A stretch of 64,000 bases of DNA from Mycolicibacter acidiphilus (GTDB lineage: Bacteria > Actinomycetota > Actinomycetes > Mycobacteriales > Mycobacteriaceae). The stretch covers positions 62,001 to 126,000 of the forward strand of contig NZ_JAHCLR010000012.1 of the NCBI RefSeq assembly GCF_018455725.1, read 5' to 3'. Each line of letters opens with the position of its first letter. Positions within the stretch are counted from its first letter, which is position 1. Under the pieces are notes generated by a model that saw only the letters and a list, made by a program, of their open reading frames with translations, did no database searches and had not been told where the DNA came from. Shown here piece by piece: positions 53,581 through 63,858 of the stretch. Both the position numbers and the translations under genes were made by a program.

Positions 53581-55122
53581 ATGAGCCTCGCCCGCCGCGC
53601 CAGGATCGCGCGCACGACCCTGGTCTGCCTTGCGGTGGCGATGACGATGCTCACCGTCGGCAGTTGCACCCGGATGACCGTGGGGCACGCGGTGCTGGCC
53701 ATGCCGCGGGTCGGACAGCCCGTGCAGTGGGACAAGTGCCGGTTCACCGCGGACACCAACATCAAGGTTCCCGACGACGCCCGGTGCGGGTTCCTCGCAG
53801 TGCCGGTCGACTACTCCAATCTGCAGGGCGGTGATGTCGCACGCCTGGCGCTGATCAAGTTCCCGGCCACCAAGAACAAGATCGGCTCGCTGGTGATCAA
53901 CCCGGGCGGCCCGGGGGAGTCCGGCATCGAAACCGCCGTCGGCCTCATCGCCACGCTGCCGCGCAGTGTGCGGGAGCGTTTCGACCTGGTCGGCTTCGAC
54001 CCGCGCGGGGTGGCGTCGTCGCGACCGGCGGTGTGGTGCAACTCCGATGAGGAGAATGACCGGCTGCGTGCGCTGAACCAGGTCGACTACAGCCCGGCCG
54101 GGGTGGCCAAGATCGAGCAGGAGACCCAGGACTACGTCGACCGCTGCTTGGCGAAGACCGGCAAGCAGTTCCTGGCCAACGTCGGCACCGTCAACGTCGC
54201 CCGCGACCTCGACGCGATCCGGGCGGGTCTGGGCGACGACAAACTCACCTACCTGGGCTACTCCTACGGCACCCGGATCGGTTCCGCCTACGCCGAGGCG
54301 TTCCCGCAGAACGTCCGGGCGATGATCCTCGACGGCGCGGTGGACCCGAACGCCGACCCGGTGGAGGAGGACCTGCGGCAGGCCGCGGCGTTCCAGGGGG
54401 CGTTCGACGACTACGCCGCGGACTGCGCGAAGGACAGCCGGTGCCCGCTCGGCACGGATCCGGCCAAGGCGGTCGACGTCTATCACCACCTGGTCGATCC
54501 GCTGGTGGACAAACCCGCCAAGACCAGGGATCCGCGCGGGCTGAGCTACAGCGACGCCGTCGTCGGCACGATCATGGCGCTGTACTCCCCGACGTTCTGG
54601 ACTCATCTCACCGACGGGCTCTCCGATCTGGTCGCCGGCCGCGGCGACATCATGCTGAGCCTGGCCGACCTGTACATGCGCCGCGACGCCAAGGGGCATT
54701 ACACCAACGCCACCGACGCACGGGTTGCGGTCAACTGCGTCGACCAGCCGCCGATCAAGGACCGGGCCGTGGTGATCGATGAGGACAAACGCTCCCGCGA
54801 GGTGGCGCCGTTCATGAGCTACGGCAAGTTCACCGGTGACGCCCCGCTGGGCACCTGCGCGTTCTGGCCGGTGCCGGCGACCACCGAGCCGCACGCGATC
54901 GATGTGCCGGATCTGGCGCCGACGATGGTGGTGTCCACCACCCGGGATCCGGCCACCCCGTACCAGGCCGGTGTGGACCTGGCCAAGCAGCTGCGCGGGG
55001 GCCTGCTGACGTTCAACGGCACCCAGCACACGGTGGTGTTTCAGGGCAATGAATGCGTGGACGGCTTCGCCTCTCGCTACCTGATCGACGGCACCCTGCC
55101 GCCGGCCAATGCGAAGTGCTGA
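53581..55122 (+). CDS. caeA: Cell-envelope carboxylesterase/protease CaeA (Hip1-like)
   Basis: The 513-residue exported alpha/beta hydrolase has a lipoprotein-type signal (ARTTLVCLAVAMTMLTVGSC, lipid Cys near 29). The oxyanion region is VINPGGPGESG, the nucleophile LGYSYGTRIG (Ser near 229), the Asp is in VSTTRDPATP and the His in NGTQHTVV near the end. This is the tripeptidyl-aminopeptidase/TAP-like arrangement of M. tuberculosis Rv2224c (Hip1), which cleaves GroEL2 and shapes envelope and host response. A second paralogue (Rv2223c) lies next to it in M. tuberculosis but is not present here. Confidence 0.92.
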   Translation: MSLARRARIARTTLVCLAVAMTMLTVGSCTRMTVGHAVLAMPRVGQPVQWDKCRFTADTNIKVPDDARCGFLAVPVDYSNLQGGDVARLALIKFPATKNKIGSLVINPGGPGESGIETAVGLIATLPRSVRERFDLVGFDPRGVASSRPAVWCNSDEENDRLRALNQVDYSPAGVAKIEQETQDYVDRCLAKTGKQFLANVGTVNVARDLDAIRAGLGDDKLTYLGYSYGTRIGSAYAEAFPQNVRAMILDGAVDPNADPVEEDLRQAAAFQGAFDDYAADCAKDSRCPLGTDPAKAVDVYHHLVDPLVDKPAKTRDPRGLSYSDAVVGTIMALYSPTFWTHLTDGLSDLVAGRGDIMLSLADLYMRRDAKGHYTNATDARVAVNCVDQPPIKDRAVVIDEDKRSREVAPFMSYGKFTGDAPLGTCAFWPVPATTEPHAIDVPDLAPTMVVSTTRDPATPYQAGVDLAKQLRGGLLTFNGTQHTVVFQGNECVDGFASRYLIDGTLPPANAKC

Positions 55123-55142
55123 GCGCTGCTACGCTTCGCGGT

Positions 55143-56483
55143 ATGGACCGTCAGAAGGAGTTTGTGCTCCGCACGCTGGAGGAACGCGACATCCGCTTCG
55201 TCCGGCTCTGGTTCACAGATGTGCTCGGCTACCTGAAATCGGTGGCGATCGCACCGGCCGAACTCGAGGGCGCCTTCGAGGAGGGTGTCGGCTTCGACGG
55301 GTCGGCGATCGAGGGCTTCGCGCGGGTCTCCGAATCCGACACCGTGGCCCGCCCGGATCCGTCGACGTTCCAGATCCTGCCGTGGACTTCCAACACCGGC
55401 GGCCACCATTCGGCGCGGATGTTCTGCGACATCACCATGCCGGACGGCTCGCCGGCCTGGGCGGACTCCCGGCACGTGCTGCGCCGCCAGCTGGCCAAAG
55501 CCGGTGACCTGGGTTTCTCCTGCTACGTGCACCCCGAGATCGAGTTCTTCCTGCTGGAGCCCGGTTCCTACGACGGCTCCTCGCCGATACCGATCGACGA
55601 CGCCGGCTACTTCGACCAGGCGATCCACGACTCGGCCGCGAACTTCCGCCGGCATGCGATCGAGGCGCTGGAATCGATGGGCATCTCGGTGGAGTTCAGC
55701 CACCACGAGGTCGCGCCCGGCCAGCAGGAGATCGACCTGCGCTACGCCGACGCGCTGTCGATGGCCGACAACGTGATGACGTTCCGGTACCTGATCAAAG
55801 AGGTCGCCCTCGATGAGGGGGTGCGGGCGTCGTTCATGCCCAAGCCGTTCACCGAGCACCCGGGCTCGGCGATGCACACCCACATGAGCCTGTTCGAAGG
55901 CGAGGTCAACGCCTTCCACAGCCCCGACGACCCGCAGCAGCTCTCCCCGATCGCCAAGTCGTTCATCGCCGGAATCCTCGAGCACGCCTGCGAGATCAGC
56001 GCCGTCACCAACCAGTGGGTGAACTCCTACAAGCGGCTGATCCACGGCGGCGAGGCGCCGACCGCGGTGGCGTGGGGCGCCTCCAACCGGTCCGCCCTGG
56101 TGCGGGTGCCGATGTACAGCCCGCACAAGACGTCGTCGCGGCGGGTGGAGATCCGCAGCCCCGACTCGGCCTGCAACCCGTACCTGACGTTCGCGGTGAT
56201 CCTGGCCGCCGGCCTGCGCGGGGTGGAGAAGGGCTACCAGCTGGCGCCGGAGGCCGAGGACAACGTCTGGGACCTGACGCCGGAGGAACGCCGCGCGATG
56301 GGTTACAAGGAATTGCCGGGCACCCTGGAGCGCGCGCTGAGCGAGATGGAGAAGTCCGAACTGGTCGCAGAAGCGTTGGGGGAGCAGGTCTTCGACTTCT
56401 TCCTGCGCAACAAGCGCCAGGAGTGGGCGAACTACCGCAGCCACGTCACCCCGTACGAACTGCAGAAGTATCTGTCGCTGTAA
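55143..56483 (+). CDS. glnA2: Glutamine synthetase GlnA2 (type I)
   Basis: The 446-residue synthetase has the beta-grasp N-terminus and catalytic barrel: VGFDGSAIEGFARVSESD, EIEFFLLEPG (metal ligands), AMHTHMSLFEG, and the ATP-binding NRSALVRVPMY. At the place where GlnA1 carries its adenylylation tyrosine, this protein reads EDNVWDLTPEE, with Trp in place of Tyr, so it should not be controlled by GlnE. It forms glutamine from glutamate and ammonia, with a secondary role beside GlnA1 in mycobacteria. It starts 20 bp after caeA. Confidence 0.94.
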   Translation: MDRQKEFVLRTLEERDIRFVRLWFTDVLGYLKSVAIAPAELEGAFEEGVGFDGSAIEGFARVSESDTVARPDPSTFQILPWTSNTGGHHSARMFCDITMPDGSPAWADSRHVLRRQLAKAGDLGFSCYVHPEIEFFLLEPGSYDGSSPIPIDDAGYFDQAIHDSAANFRRHAIEALESMGISVEFSHHEVAPGQQEIDLRYADALSMADNVMTFRYLIKEVALDEGVRASFMPKPFTEHPGSAMHTHMSLFEGEVNAFHSPDDPQQLSPIAKSFIAGILEHACEISAVTNQWVNSYKRLIHGGEAPTAVAWGASNRSALVRVPMYSPHKTSSRRVEIRSPDSACNPYLTFAVILAAGLRGVEKGYQLAPEAEDNVWDLTPEERRAMGYKELPGTLERALSEMEKSELVAEALGEQVFDFFLRNKRQEWANYRSHVTPYELQKYLSL

Positions 56484-56499
56484 GCGCTGAGGGCTGAGC

Positions 56500-59487
56500 A
56501 TGGCGTACCCCGCGGCGCAGCGCCAGAAACTGCCCAGTGTCGGGCGACTCGGCCTGGTTCATCCGAGAGCGTCGGCCGACCTGACCCAATTGGGCTGGTA
56601 CACCGAGTACCGCCAGGACCACGTCGATGTGCTGTGGGCGCTGTCGCGCGCCCCGAACGCCGACGCCGCGCTGCGCACCCTGGTCCGGATGTCCGAGGCG
56701 CTCGGACCCGACTGGGACGACCTGAGTCGGGTGCTGCTGGCCGACCGCGGCTTGCGGGCGCGGATGTTCGCGGTGCTCGGCTCGTCGCTGGCGCTCGGCG
56801 ACCATCTCGTCGCGCACCCGCAATCCTGGCGACTGCTGGCGAGCCCGGGCGGCACCATCGCCCTGCCGTCCGCCGGACAGCTGCGAAAGATGTTCGCGGA
56901 CTGCGTTTCGGCCAACACCGACGGCGGCTACGTGGATCGGTTGCGGACGCTGTACCGGGATCGGCTGCTGATCCTGGCCGCGGTGGACCTGGCGCCGATC
57001 GTCGAGGACGAGCCGGTGCTGCCGTTCGCCGCGGTCGGCATTCACCTGTCCGACCTGGCCGACGCCGCGCTGAACGCGGCACTGCTGGTGGCCCAGGCGA
57101 CGGTCTGCGATGCGGAGGATCCGCCACGGCTGGCGGTCATCGCGATGGGAAAATGCGGTGCGCGCGAACTGAATTACGTCAGCGATGTCGACGTCATCTT
57201 CGTCGGTGAGGACGCTGGAACGCTGAGCACCCGGGTAGCCGGTGAGCTGATGCGGGTCGCGGCCGAGGCGTTCTTCGAAGTCGATGCCGGGCTGCGTCCG
57301 GAGGGCCGGATGGGACCCCTGGTCCGCACCCTGGAATCCCATGTCACCTACTACCGGCGGTGGGCGAAGACCTGGGAGTTCCAGGCGCTGCTGAAGGCCC
57401 GGTTCGCCGCGGGCGACGCCGAGCTGGGCCGCGGCTACCTCGACGAACTTCTGCCGATGGTCTGGACTGCCTGTGGGCGAGAGCATTTCGTCGAAGACGT
57501 ACGGGCGATGCGCCGCCGGGTGGAGCAGTTGGTGCCGGCCGAGATCCGGGACCGGGAACTCAAACTGGGCTCCGGCGGGCTGCGCGATGTGGAGTTCGCC
57601 GTGCAGCTGCTGCAGCTGGTGCACGGCCGCGGTGACGATTCACTGCACGTGGCATCCACCGTCGACGCGCTGGCGGCGCTGGGCGCCGGCGGCTACATCG
57701 GCCGGGACGACGCCGCGAACCTGACCGCCTCCTACGAATTCCTGCGGCTGCTGGAACACCGGCTGCAACTGCAGCGGCTCAAGCGCACCCACACGTTGCC
57801 GCCGTTCGACGACGACGAGGCGCTGCGCTGGCTGGCGCGGGCCGCCCACGTCCGCCCCGACGGTCACCGCGATGCGGTCGGGGTGTTGCGGGCGGAACTC
57901 AAGCGGCAGAACGTCCGGGTGTCGCGGCTGCACGCCAAGCTCTTCTACCAGCCGCTGCTGGAGTCGATCGGGCCCGCCGGCCTGGAGCTGGCCGGCGGAC
58001 TGACCCCCGGCGCGGCCGAGCGACAGTTGGCGGCGCTGGGCTACGAGGCCCCGCAGAGCGCCCTGACCCACCTGGCGGCGCTGACGAATCAGAGCGGGCG
58101 GCGCGGCCGGGTGCAGTCGGTGCTGCTGCCCAAACTGCTGTACTGGCTGTCGGACACCCCCAACCCCGACGCGGGTGTGCTGGCCTACCGGCGGCTCAGC
58201 GAGGCGATGGCCGGGCAGCGCTGGTACCTGGCGATGCTGCGCGACGAGAGCGCCGTCGCCAAGCGGCTGATGCGGGTGCTCGGCACCTCGGCCTACATCC
58301 CCGAGCTGCTGATGCGCGCACCGGACGTGATCCAGTCCTACGGCGACGGTCAGGCCGGGCCGAAACTGCTCGACACGAACCCGGATGCGGTGGCCGGGGC
58401 GCTGATCGCCTCCACCGCGCGCTACGCGGACCCGGCCCGGGCGATCGCCACCGCCCGCAGCCTGCGCCGGTACGAACTGGCCCGGATCGCGTCGGCCGAC
58501 CTGCTGGGCATGCTCGACGTCACCGATGTCTGCCGGGCGCTGACCGCGGTGTGGGTGGCGGTGCTGCAGGCAGCCCTGGACGCGATCATCCGGGTGAACC
58601 TGCCCGCGGACCCGACCGCCCGGGCGCCGGCGCGGATCGCGGTGATCGGGATGGGCCGGCTCGGCGGCGGCGAACTGGGATACGGCTCCGACGCCGACGT
58701 CATGTTCGTCTGCGAGGCCAATAAGGGCGTCACCTACACCGACGCGGTGCGCTGGTCGACGATGATCGCCGAGCAGGTCCGCGCCCTGCTCGGCACGGTC
58801 AGTGCCGATCCGCCGCTGCACGTCGACACCAACCTGCGGCCCGAGGGGCGCAACGGTCCGCTGGTGCGCACGCTGGCGTCGTACGAGGCCTACTACGCGC
58901 ACTGGGCGCAGCCCTGGGAGGTCCAGGCGCTGCTGCGGGCACACTGGGTGGCCGGGGACGCCCAACTCGGCGCCCGGTTCCTGGCGATGGTCGACAAGGT
59001 CCGGTACCCGGCCGGCGGGGTGTCGGCCGACGCGGTGCGCGAGATCCGCCGGGTCAAGGCCCGGGTGGACGCCGAACGGCTGCCACGCGGTGCCGACCCC
59101 AACACCCACACCAAGCTGGGTCGCGGCGGACTGGCCGACGTCGAGTGGACGGTGCAGCTGCTGCAACTGCGGCACGCCGACCGGGTTCCGGCGTTGCACA
59201 CCACCTCGACACTGCTGGCGATGGACGCGATCGTCGCGGCCGGACTGCTCGACGAGGGTGACGTCGACCGGTTGCGGCAGGCCTGGCTGGCCGCGACCCG
59301 CGCCCGCAACGCGCTGGTGCTGGTGCGGGGCAAACCGACCGACCAGCTGCCCGGGCCGGGGCGGGCGCTCAACGCCGTCGCGGTCGCCGCCGGTTGGCCG
59401 GGCGGTGACGGCGGTGAGTTCCTGGACAACTACCTGCGGGTGACCAGGCGGGCGAAAGCCGTGGTGCGTAAGGTTTTCGGGGACTAG
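56500..59487 (+). CDS. glnE: Glutamine-synthetase adenylyltransferase/deadenylylase GlnE
   Basis: The 995-residue bifunctional enzyme has two nucleotidyltransferase domains. The first holds [20 protein letters not shown] and VIFVGEDAG (about 215-235); the second holds [20 protein letters not shown] then VMFVCEA (about 710-735). Each is followed by a RPEGRxGPLVRTL motif. Helical regulatory regions lie between. It adds and removes AMP from the regulated glutamine synthetase. It lies 16 bp after glnA2, likely in one transcript. glnA1, its expected neighbour in M. tuberculosis on the far side, is not present here. Confidence 0.96.
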   Translation: MAYPAAQRQKLPSVGRLGLVHPRASADLTQLGWYTEYRQDHVDVLWALSRAPNADAALRTLVRMSEALGPDWDDLSRVLLADRGLRARMFAVLGSSLALGDHLVAHPQSWRLLASPGGTIALPSAGQLRKMFADCVSANTDGGYVDRLRTLYRDRLLILAAVDLAPIVEDEPVLPFAAVGIHLSDLADAALNAALLVAQATVCDAEDPPRLAVIAMGKCGARELNYVSDVDVIFVGEDAGTLSTRVAGELMRVAAEAFFEVDAGLRPEGRMGPLVRTLESHVTYYRRWAKTWEFQALLKARFAAGDAELGRGYLDELLPMVWTACGREHFVEDVRAMRRRVEQLVPAEIRDRELKLGSGGLRDVEFAVQLLQLVHGRGDDSLHVASTVDALAALGAGGYIGRDDAANLTASYEFLRLLEHRLQLQRLKRTHTLPPFDDDEALRWLARAAHVRPDGHRDAVGVLRAELKRQNVRVSRLHAKLFYQPLLESIGPAGLELAGGLTPGAAERQLAALGYEAPQSALTHLAALTNQSGRRGRVQSVLLPKLLYWLSDTPNPDAGVLAYRRLSEAMAGQRWYLAMLRDESAVAKRLMRVLGTSAYIPELLMRAPDVIQSYGDGQAGPKLLDTNPDAVAGALIASTARYADPARAIATARSLRRYELARIASADLLGMLDVTDVCRALTAVWVAVLQAALDAIIRVNLPADPTARAPARIAVIGMGRLGGGELGYGSDADVMFVCEANKGVTYTDAVRWSTMIAEQVRALLGTVSADPPLHVDTNLRPEGRNGPLVRTLASYEAYYAHWAQPWEVQALLRAHWVAGDAQLGARFLAMVDKVRYPAGGVSADAVREIRRVKARVDAERLPRGADPNTHTKLGRGGLADVEWTVQLLQLRHADRVPALHTTSTLLAMDAIVAAGLLDEGDVDRLRQAWLAATRARNALVLVRGKPTDQLPGPGRALNAVAVAAGWPGGDGGEFLDNYLRVTRRAKAVVRKVFGD

Positions 59488-59502
59488 TAGGGAGACGACG
59501 CG

Positions 59503-60162
59503 GTGGTGCAATTCGGATCGGGTTCGAAGGTGCCGACGATCAGTGCCGAGGACCGGGACCGGCTGACGGCCCGGTATGCGCCGCTGGCCGCTGCGGTCCG
59601 CGACCTGATCGACGCCAGCCTGCGCACCGAAGCCGACGGCGCCGTCGTCGACGACGCGTGCGCACAGGTGCGGGCGGTGACCGAGGCGCTGCGCGCCGGC
59701 GGCCTCAGCGACGCACCGGGGATGCGCTACGTCACCGGTGAACCGCCCACACCGTGGGGCAACACGGTGGTGGGCCTGCGCAACCCGATCGCACCGCCAC
59801 TGGCGATCCGCCGCGACGACGACGGCCGGTACCGGACCGACTTCCACCTCGGTGCGCCCTACGAGGGCCCGCCCGGCCTGGTGCACGGCGGCGTGAGCGC
59901 GCTGGTGCTGGACCACCTGCTCGGCGAAGCGGCCAGCGACGGCATGACCCGGCCGCTGTACACCGGCACGATCACGGTGAAATACCTGCGCGGCACCCCG
60001 CTGGGCGCGCTGCGCGGTGAGGCCTGGACGCACCACCGGGAGGGCGTCAAAACCATTGCGCGAGGCCACCTCTGCGACGCTCAGGGGGTCACGGTGGAGG
60101 CCGAGGGGGTGTTCATCCTTCCGGCCTGGGCGCGGGATCCGGCACCGGCCGGCGAGCGCTGA
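59503..60162 (+). CDS. PaaI-type hotdog-fold thioesterase
   Basis: The 219-residue protein has a C-terminal hotdog domain of the PaaI/YigI type. The active-site segment is APYEGPPGLVHGGVSALVLD (HGG with the following Asp), the central helix is DHLLGEAASDG, and the next strand reads YTGTITVKYLRGTPLG. The first ~100 residues are family-specific helices. It should hydrolyse acyl-CoA or acyl-ACP thioesters; the acyl group is unknown. It starts at a GTG (59503) after AGGGAGA and is 15 bp behind glnE, so it may be read from the same mRNA. Confidence 0.85.
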   Translation: MVQFGSGSKVPTISAEDRDRLTARYAPLAAAVRDLIDASLRTEADGAVVDDACAQVRAVTEALRAGGLSDAPGMRYVTGEPPTPWGNTVVGLRNPIAPPLAIRRDDDGRYRTDFHLGAPYEGPPGLVHGGVSALVLDHLLGEAASDGMTRPLYTGTITVKYLRGTPLGALRGEAWTHHREGVKTIARGHLCDAQGVTVEAEGVFILPAWARDPAPAGER

Positions 60163-60164
60163 AT

Positions 60165-60578
60165 CTAGCGCCGGATCAGCGCGTCTAGCGTGTATTTTCC
60201 ACCGCCGGTGAACACCAGCAGCAGGAACGCGAAGCAGTACAGGATCGCGATCTCGCCGTAGTCCTGTGCCGGGTCGATCGGCCACAGTGCCAGCGGCTGA
60301 TGCTGGGTGAAGTAGGCGACGGCCATCTCGCCGGCGGCCAGGAACGCCGCCGGCCTGGTGCACAGCCCGAGCAGAATCAGTGTGCCGGCGCCGAATTCGA
60401 TCACCCCGGCCCACCAGATCGGCCAGCTGCCGACACCGGGGGCGGCGAATGCGGCCACCGGCCAGTCGAACAGTTTCGAGGTGCCGGCCACCGTGTACAG
60501 GAACGCGCAGACCACCCGGAACACGCTGAGCGCCGCGGGGGTCCAGCGGGTCAGAGTTTGATCAAGTCCGGCGAACAC
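60165..60578 (-). CDS. DoxX-family membrane protein
   Basis: From the GTG at 60578 the 137-residue protein has four predicted membrane helices in the DoxX pattern: LSVFRVVCAFLYTVAGTSKL, WWAGVIEFGAGTLILLGLCT, AAFLAAGEMAVAYFTQHQPL, and GEIAILYCFAFLLLVFTGGG. DoxX proteins act in redox or thiol stress complexes in mycobacteria (for example with SodA and SseA), and many have no known role. Its start overlaps the end of mmpL by 28 nt on the same strand, so it is probably the last gene of the mmpS-mmpL unit. A farther start (60659) would run deep into mmpL. Confidence 0.8.
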   Translation of the reverse strand: MFAGLDQTLTRWTPAALSVFRVVCAFLYTVAGTSKLFDWPVAAFAAPGVGSWPIWWAGVIEFGAGTLILLGLCTRPAAFLAAGEMAVAYFTQHQPLALWPIDPAQDYGEIAILYCFAFLLLVFTGGGKYTLDALIRR

Positions 60579-63421
60579 GCAACCACTGTAGATTCCGGCG
60601 CCGCACCTCGTCTGCTCCGGAGCGGACGCTGCCGCACGATCGTCGGCCACCAGAACCACGGCCCGTAGAGCCGGACCAGTGACGGCACGATGAACGACCG
60701 CACCACCAGGGTGTCCAGCAGCAGACCGATGCAGACCGTGGACCCGACCTGGCCGATGGTGCGCAGGTCGCTGGCGAGCATCGCCAGCATGGTGAACGCG
60801 AACACCAGTCCCGCCGACGTCACCACCCCGCCGGTGCTGCCCAGGGCGCGGATCAGCCCGGTGTTCAACCCGGCCCGGAGTTCCTCTTTGAGCCGCGCGA
60901 TCAGCAGCAGGTTGTAGTCCGAACCGACCGCCACCAGGATGATGAACGTCAGCGGCAGGATCATCCAGTGCAGCGGCAGGCCGATCAGGTGCTGCCAGAT
61001 CAGCACCGACAACCCGAACGCGCCGGCGTAGGAGAAGGCCACGGTGCCCGGAATCACCAAGGCGGCCACCAGACTTCGCGTGATGATCAGCATGATCAGG
61101 AAGATCAGTGTGAAGGCGGCGATGGCGGCGATCAGCAGATCGGACTTGGCGTACTGCGCGATGTCGCGGTTGTTCGATCCCGAGCCGCCGATGTAGATCT
61201 TCGCGCCGGCCAGCGAGGTCTCCTTCAAAGCGATCTTGATCGCGTCGGGGAATCGCTCGACGTGCTCGATTCCCTCCGGCCCCATGGCGTTTCCCTCGTG
61301 GGTCACGATGAACCGGGCCGCCTTGCCGTCCGGGGACATCATCAGGGCCATGCCGGTCTTGATGTCCTCGTTGTCGAACGCCTCGTGCGGGATGTAGAAG
61401 AAGTCGTCGCTGCCCGACGCGTCGAAGTCATTGCCGACGTTGATCATGTCGTCGAAGGTCTGATCGGTGTTCTCGGCCTGGATGTCGGCGGGACCGTACG
61501 TGTTGACGATCAGCGCACGCAGCGCGACCTGATCGTCGACCATCAGGTTCAACTCCGAGACCATTTGCGGCAGCAGCTGATCGACCACCTCCAGCGAGCC
61601 CACCGCGTTCTTGATGCTCTCCGCCAGTTTGTCGACGTTGTCCATCATGTCCCACGTCGACCGGAACGCCCAGCAGATCGGGATGTCGAAACAGTGCGGC
61701 TCCCAGTAGAAATAGCTGCGCAGCGGCATCAGGAAGTCGTCGAGGTTGGAGATCTCCTCGTTCATCTGGTCGGTGACGGACTGCATGTCCTCCATCGTCA
61801 GCACCGTGGAATGCATTTCGTCGGAGAGCTTCTGGGTCAGCGCGATCGTCGTCCGCAACACGTCGACGGTGTGCGCCATGATCTGCGCCTGCTTCTCGGT
61901 GTTGGCGTTCTGCTCCAGGCTGAACGGCAGCTGCAGGCCGTTGCCGCTGCCCTGGGTGGTGAACAGGTAGGGCAGCGAGGCGTGTTCGAGGGCACGGCCC
62001 ATCGGCCGGGTGATGCCCTGCACCATCGCGACACCCGGCAGCCGGATCAGCGCCTTGGCCACCCGGTCCAGCGAGATGAAGTCGGCCGAGTTGCGCATGT
62101 CGTGGTCGGACTCCACCATCAGCATCTCGGAGAACAGCTTGCTCGGCGGGAAGTGCCGGTCCGCTGCCGCGAACCCGGCTTTGGCGGGGGCGTCGGCGGG
62201 CTGGTAGCTGCGGTCGTCGAAGTTGACCCGGTAGGTCGGCATGAACACCGCGCCGATCAGGACGACGGCGCAACTGGCGGTCAGCACCGGTTTGGGCCAG
62301 CGCACCACCGAGGTGGCGATGCGCCGGTACAGCCGGGCCTTGACCTGCTGGCGGGGATCGAAGAGCCCGAACAGGCTGCCCACGCTCAACACGGCGGGTC
62401 CGATAGTCAGCGCGCCCGCCACCGTCAGCACCATGCTGATGGCCACCGCCGGCCCCATCGTGTTGAAGTAGTTCAACCGGGCGAAGCTCAAACAGAACGC
62501 CGCCCCGGCGATCGTCAGGCCGGACCCGACGATCACATGCGAGACACCCCGATAGGCGGTGTAGTAGGCGTCTTCGCGGCTCTCGCCGTTCAACCGGGCC
62601 TCGTGGTAGCGGCCGATCAGGAAGATGCCGTAGTCGGTGCCCGCGCCCAGCGTCAGCGACACCACCATGTTCACCGCGAACGACGACAGTGAGATGACCC
62701 CGAAGTGCCCCAGGGTGGCGATCACGCCCTTGGCGGCCAGCATCAGGATCAGCACCCCGAACAACGGCACCAGCATCGTCACGACCGACCGGTACACCAG
62801 CAGCAGCATGAAGATGATCAGGAAGATCGTGGCGATCGTGATGTTGTTCAGACTCGAATTGGCGATCGCCACGGTGTCGGCGGCCAGCGGGGCTGCCCCG
62901 CTGACGTAGACCGTCAGGCCCGGCGGCGGGTCGGACGCGTCGACCAGGTGCCGCACGGCGGCGACCGATTCGTTGGCCTGCATCTGCCCGATGTCACCGG
63001 CGAGCCGCAGCAGCACGTAGGCGGCGCGCCCGTCGAGGCTCTGCGCCCCGGCCGCGGTGATCGGTTTGCCCCAGGTGTCCATGACGTACTGGACGTGGTC
63101 GGTGTCGGCCCGCAGGTCACGGACGAGCTTGTCGTAGTAGGCGTGGTCCTGCGCGCCCAGCGGGCGGTCGGCTTCCAGCACCAGCATCGTCATGCTGGTC
63201 GAGGTGGACTCCTCGAACTTCTCGCCGATCGCCAGCATCGCGGCCTGCGACGGTGCGTAGGTGGGGACCATCGGCCCGGCCAGTTCTTCGGCGACCCGCT
63301 CGACCTGCGGCACGAACGTGTTCGTCGTCGCCGCCAGCACCGCCCAGAACAGCAGGATCGGCACCGCGAGGGCGCGGACCACCCGGGCGACCAGCGGTCG
63401 CTTGTTCTGCTGCGCGCTCAT
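60551..63421 (-). CDS. MmpL-family RND lipid transporter
   Basis: The 956-residue transporter has 11-12 membrane helices and two large periplasmic domains. The proton-relay pairs characteristic of MmpL are visible as LTLGAGTDYGIFLIGRYHEA (first MMPL domain) and VAVGSDYNLLLIARLKEEL (second). The second periplasmic region holds the cysteine-containing loop YFYWEPHCFDIPICWAF seen in the MmpL4/MmpL5 type. These proteins export lipids or siderophores together with a small MmpS partner. The ATG at 63421 overlaps the mmpS stop (ATGA). The cargo cannot be named: glycopeptidolipid, siderophore and other lipid routes are all possible. Confidence 0.93.
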   Translation of the reverse strand: MSAQQNKRPLVARVVRALAVPILLFWAVLAATTNTFVPQVERVAEELAGPMVPTYAPSQAAMLAIGEKFEESTSTSMTMLVLEADRPLGAQDHAYYDKLVRDLRADTDHVQYVMDTWGKPITAAGAQSLDGRAAYVLLRLAGDIGQMQANESVAAVRHLVDASDPPPGLTVYVSGAAPLAADTVAIANSSLNNITIATIFLIIFMLLLVYRSVVTMLVPLFGVLILMLAAKGVIATLGHFGVISLSSFAVNMVVSLTLGAGTDYGIFLIGRYHEARLNGESREDAYYTAYRGVSHVIVGSGLTIAGAAFCLSFARLNYFNTMGPAVAISMVLTVAGALTIGPAVLSVGSLFGLFDPRQQVKARLYRRIATSVVRWPKPVLTASCAVVLIGAVFMPTYRVNFDDRSYQPADAPAKAGFAAADRHFPPSKLFSEMLMVESDHDMRNSADFISLDRVAKALIRLPGVAMVQGITRPMGRALEHASLPYLFTTQGSGNGLQLPFSLEQNANTEKQAQIMAHTVDVLRTTIALTQKLSDEMHSTVLTMEDMQSVTDQMNEEISNLDDFLMPLRSYFYWEPHCFDIPICWAFRSTWDMMDNVDKLAESIKNAVGSLEVVDQLLPQMVSELNLMVDDQVALRALIVNTYGPADIQAENTDQTFDDMINVGNDFDASGSDDFFYIPHEAFDNEDIKTGMALMMSPDGKAARFIVTHEGNAMGPEGIEHVERFPDAIKIALKETSLAGAKIYIGGSGSNNRDIAQYAKSDLLIAAIAAFTLIFLIMLIITRSLVAALVIPGTVAFSYAGAFGLSVLIWQHLIGLPLHWMILPLTFIILVAVGSDYNLLLIARLKEELRAGLNTGLIRALGSTGGVVTSAGLVFAFTMLAMLASDLRTIGQVGSTVCIGLLLDTLVVRSFIVPSLVRLYGPWFWWPTIVRQRPLRSRRGAAPESTVVACSPDLIKL

Positions 63422-63858
63422 GCGGACTTCACCCGGCACGTGACGTCGGCGTTCGGGTGCGTGCTCGACCGTTCGTCGCGGATCACGCCGTCGACCAGGA
63501 TCCGGCAGGCGGCGTGTTCGCCGCGCACCTGGACCGAGATGCTGCCGGAGACGACCGCGAGCATCGTCGTCTCGTCATGCGTCCAGGGCAGGGCGGCCAA
63601 CTCGACGGTGTGCGGGTGTCCGTCGATGTCGACGTAGGACAGCAGGCCGCCGGCTCCGACGTCGCCGTCCACCTGATAGGTGAGCAGCTTCGGGGTGAAC
63701 TCCGGTGGCGCCTGCGGAGGATTGACGGCCAGCACCGGTCCGGGAGCCGACATCTGGTGGACGTTCCACACGCAGAGCGCACCCACGGTGAGGGCGACGA
63801 CGGCCACCAGCGGAAGCCAGGCCTTCGCGAGGAAGGACGTGGGTGACGGCCGGCTCAC
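63418..63858 (-). CDS. MmpS-family accessory protein
   Basis: The 146-residue protein has one N-terminal membrane helix (about 11-31, AWLPLVAVVALTVGALCVWN) and an exported beta-rich domain that ends with the conserved MmpS cysteines (HAACRILVDGVIRDERSSTH, then ADVTCRVKSA). It starts at a GTG (63858) that overlaps the stop of the preceding gene (GTGA), and its stop overlaps the mmpL start. MmpS works with MmpL in lipid export across the envelope. Confidence 0.93.
   Translation of the reverse strand: MSRPSPTSFLAKAWLPLVAVVALTVGALCVWNVHQMSAPGPVLAVNPPQAPPEFTPKLLTYQVDGDVGAGGLLSYVDIDGHPHTVELAALPWTHDETTMLAVVSGSISVQVRGEHAACRILVDGVIRDERSSTHPNADVTCRVKSA

Noticed and set aside
57640-60414. Minus-strand open frame of 924 codons opposite glnE, the thioesterase and part of doxX
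   Set aside because: Same antisense-shadow effect; it crosses three real genes and resembles no protein family.
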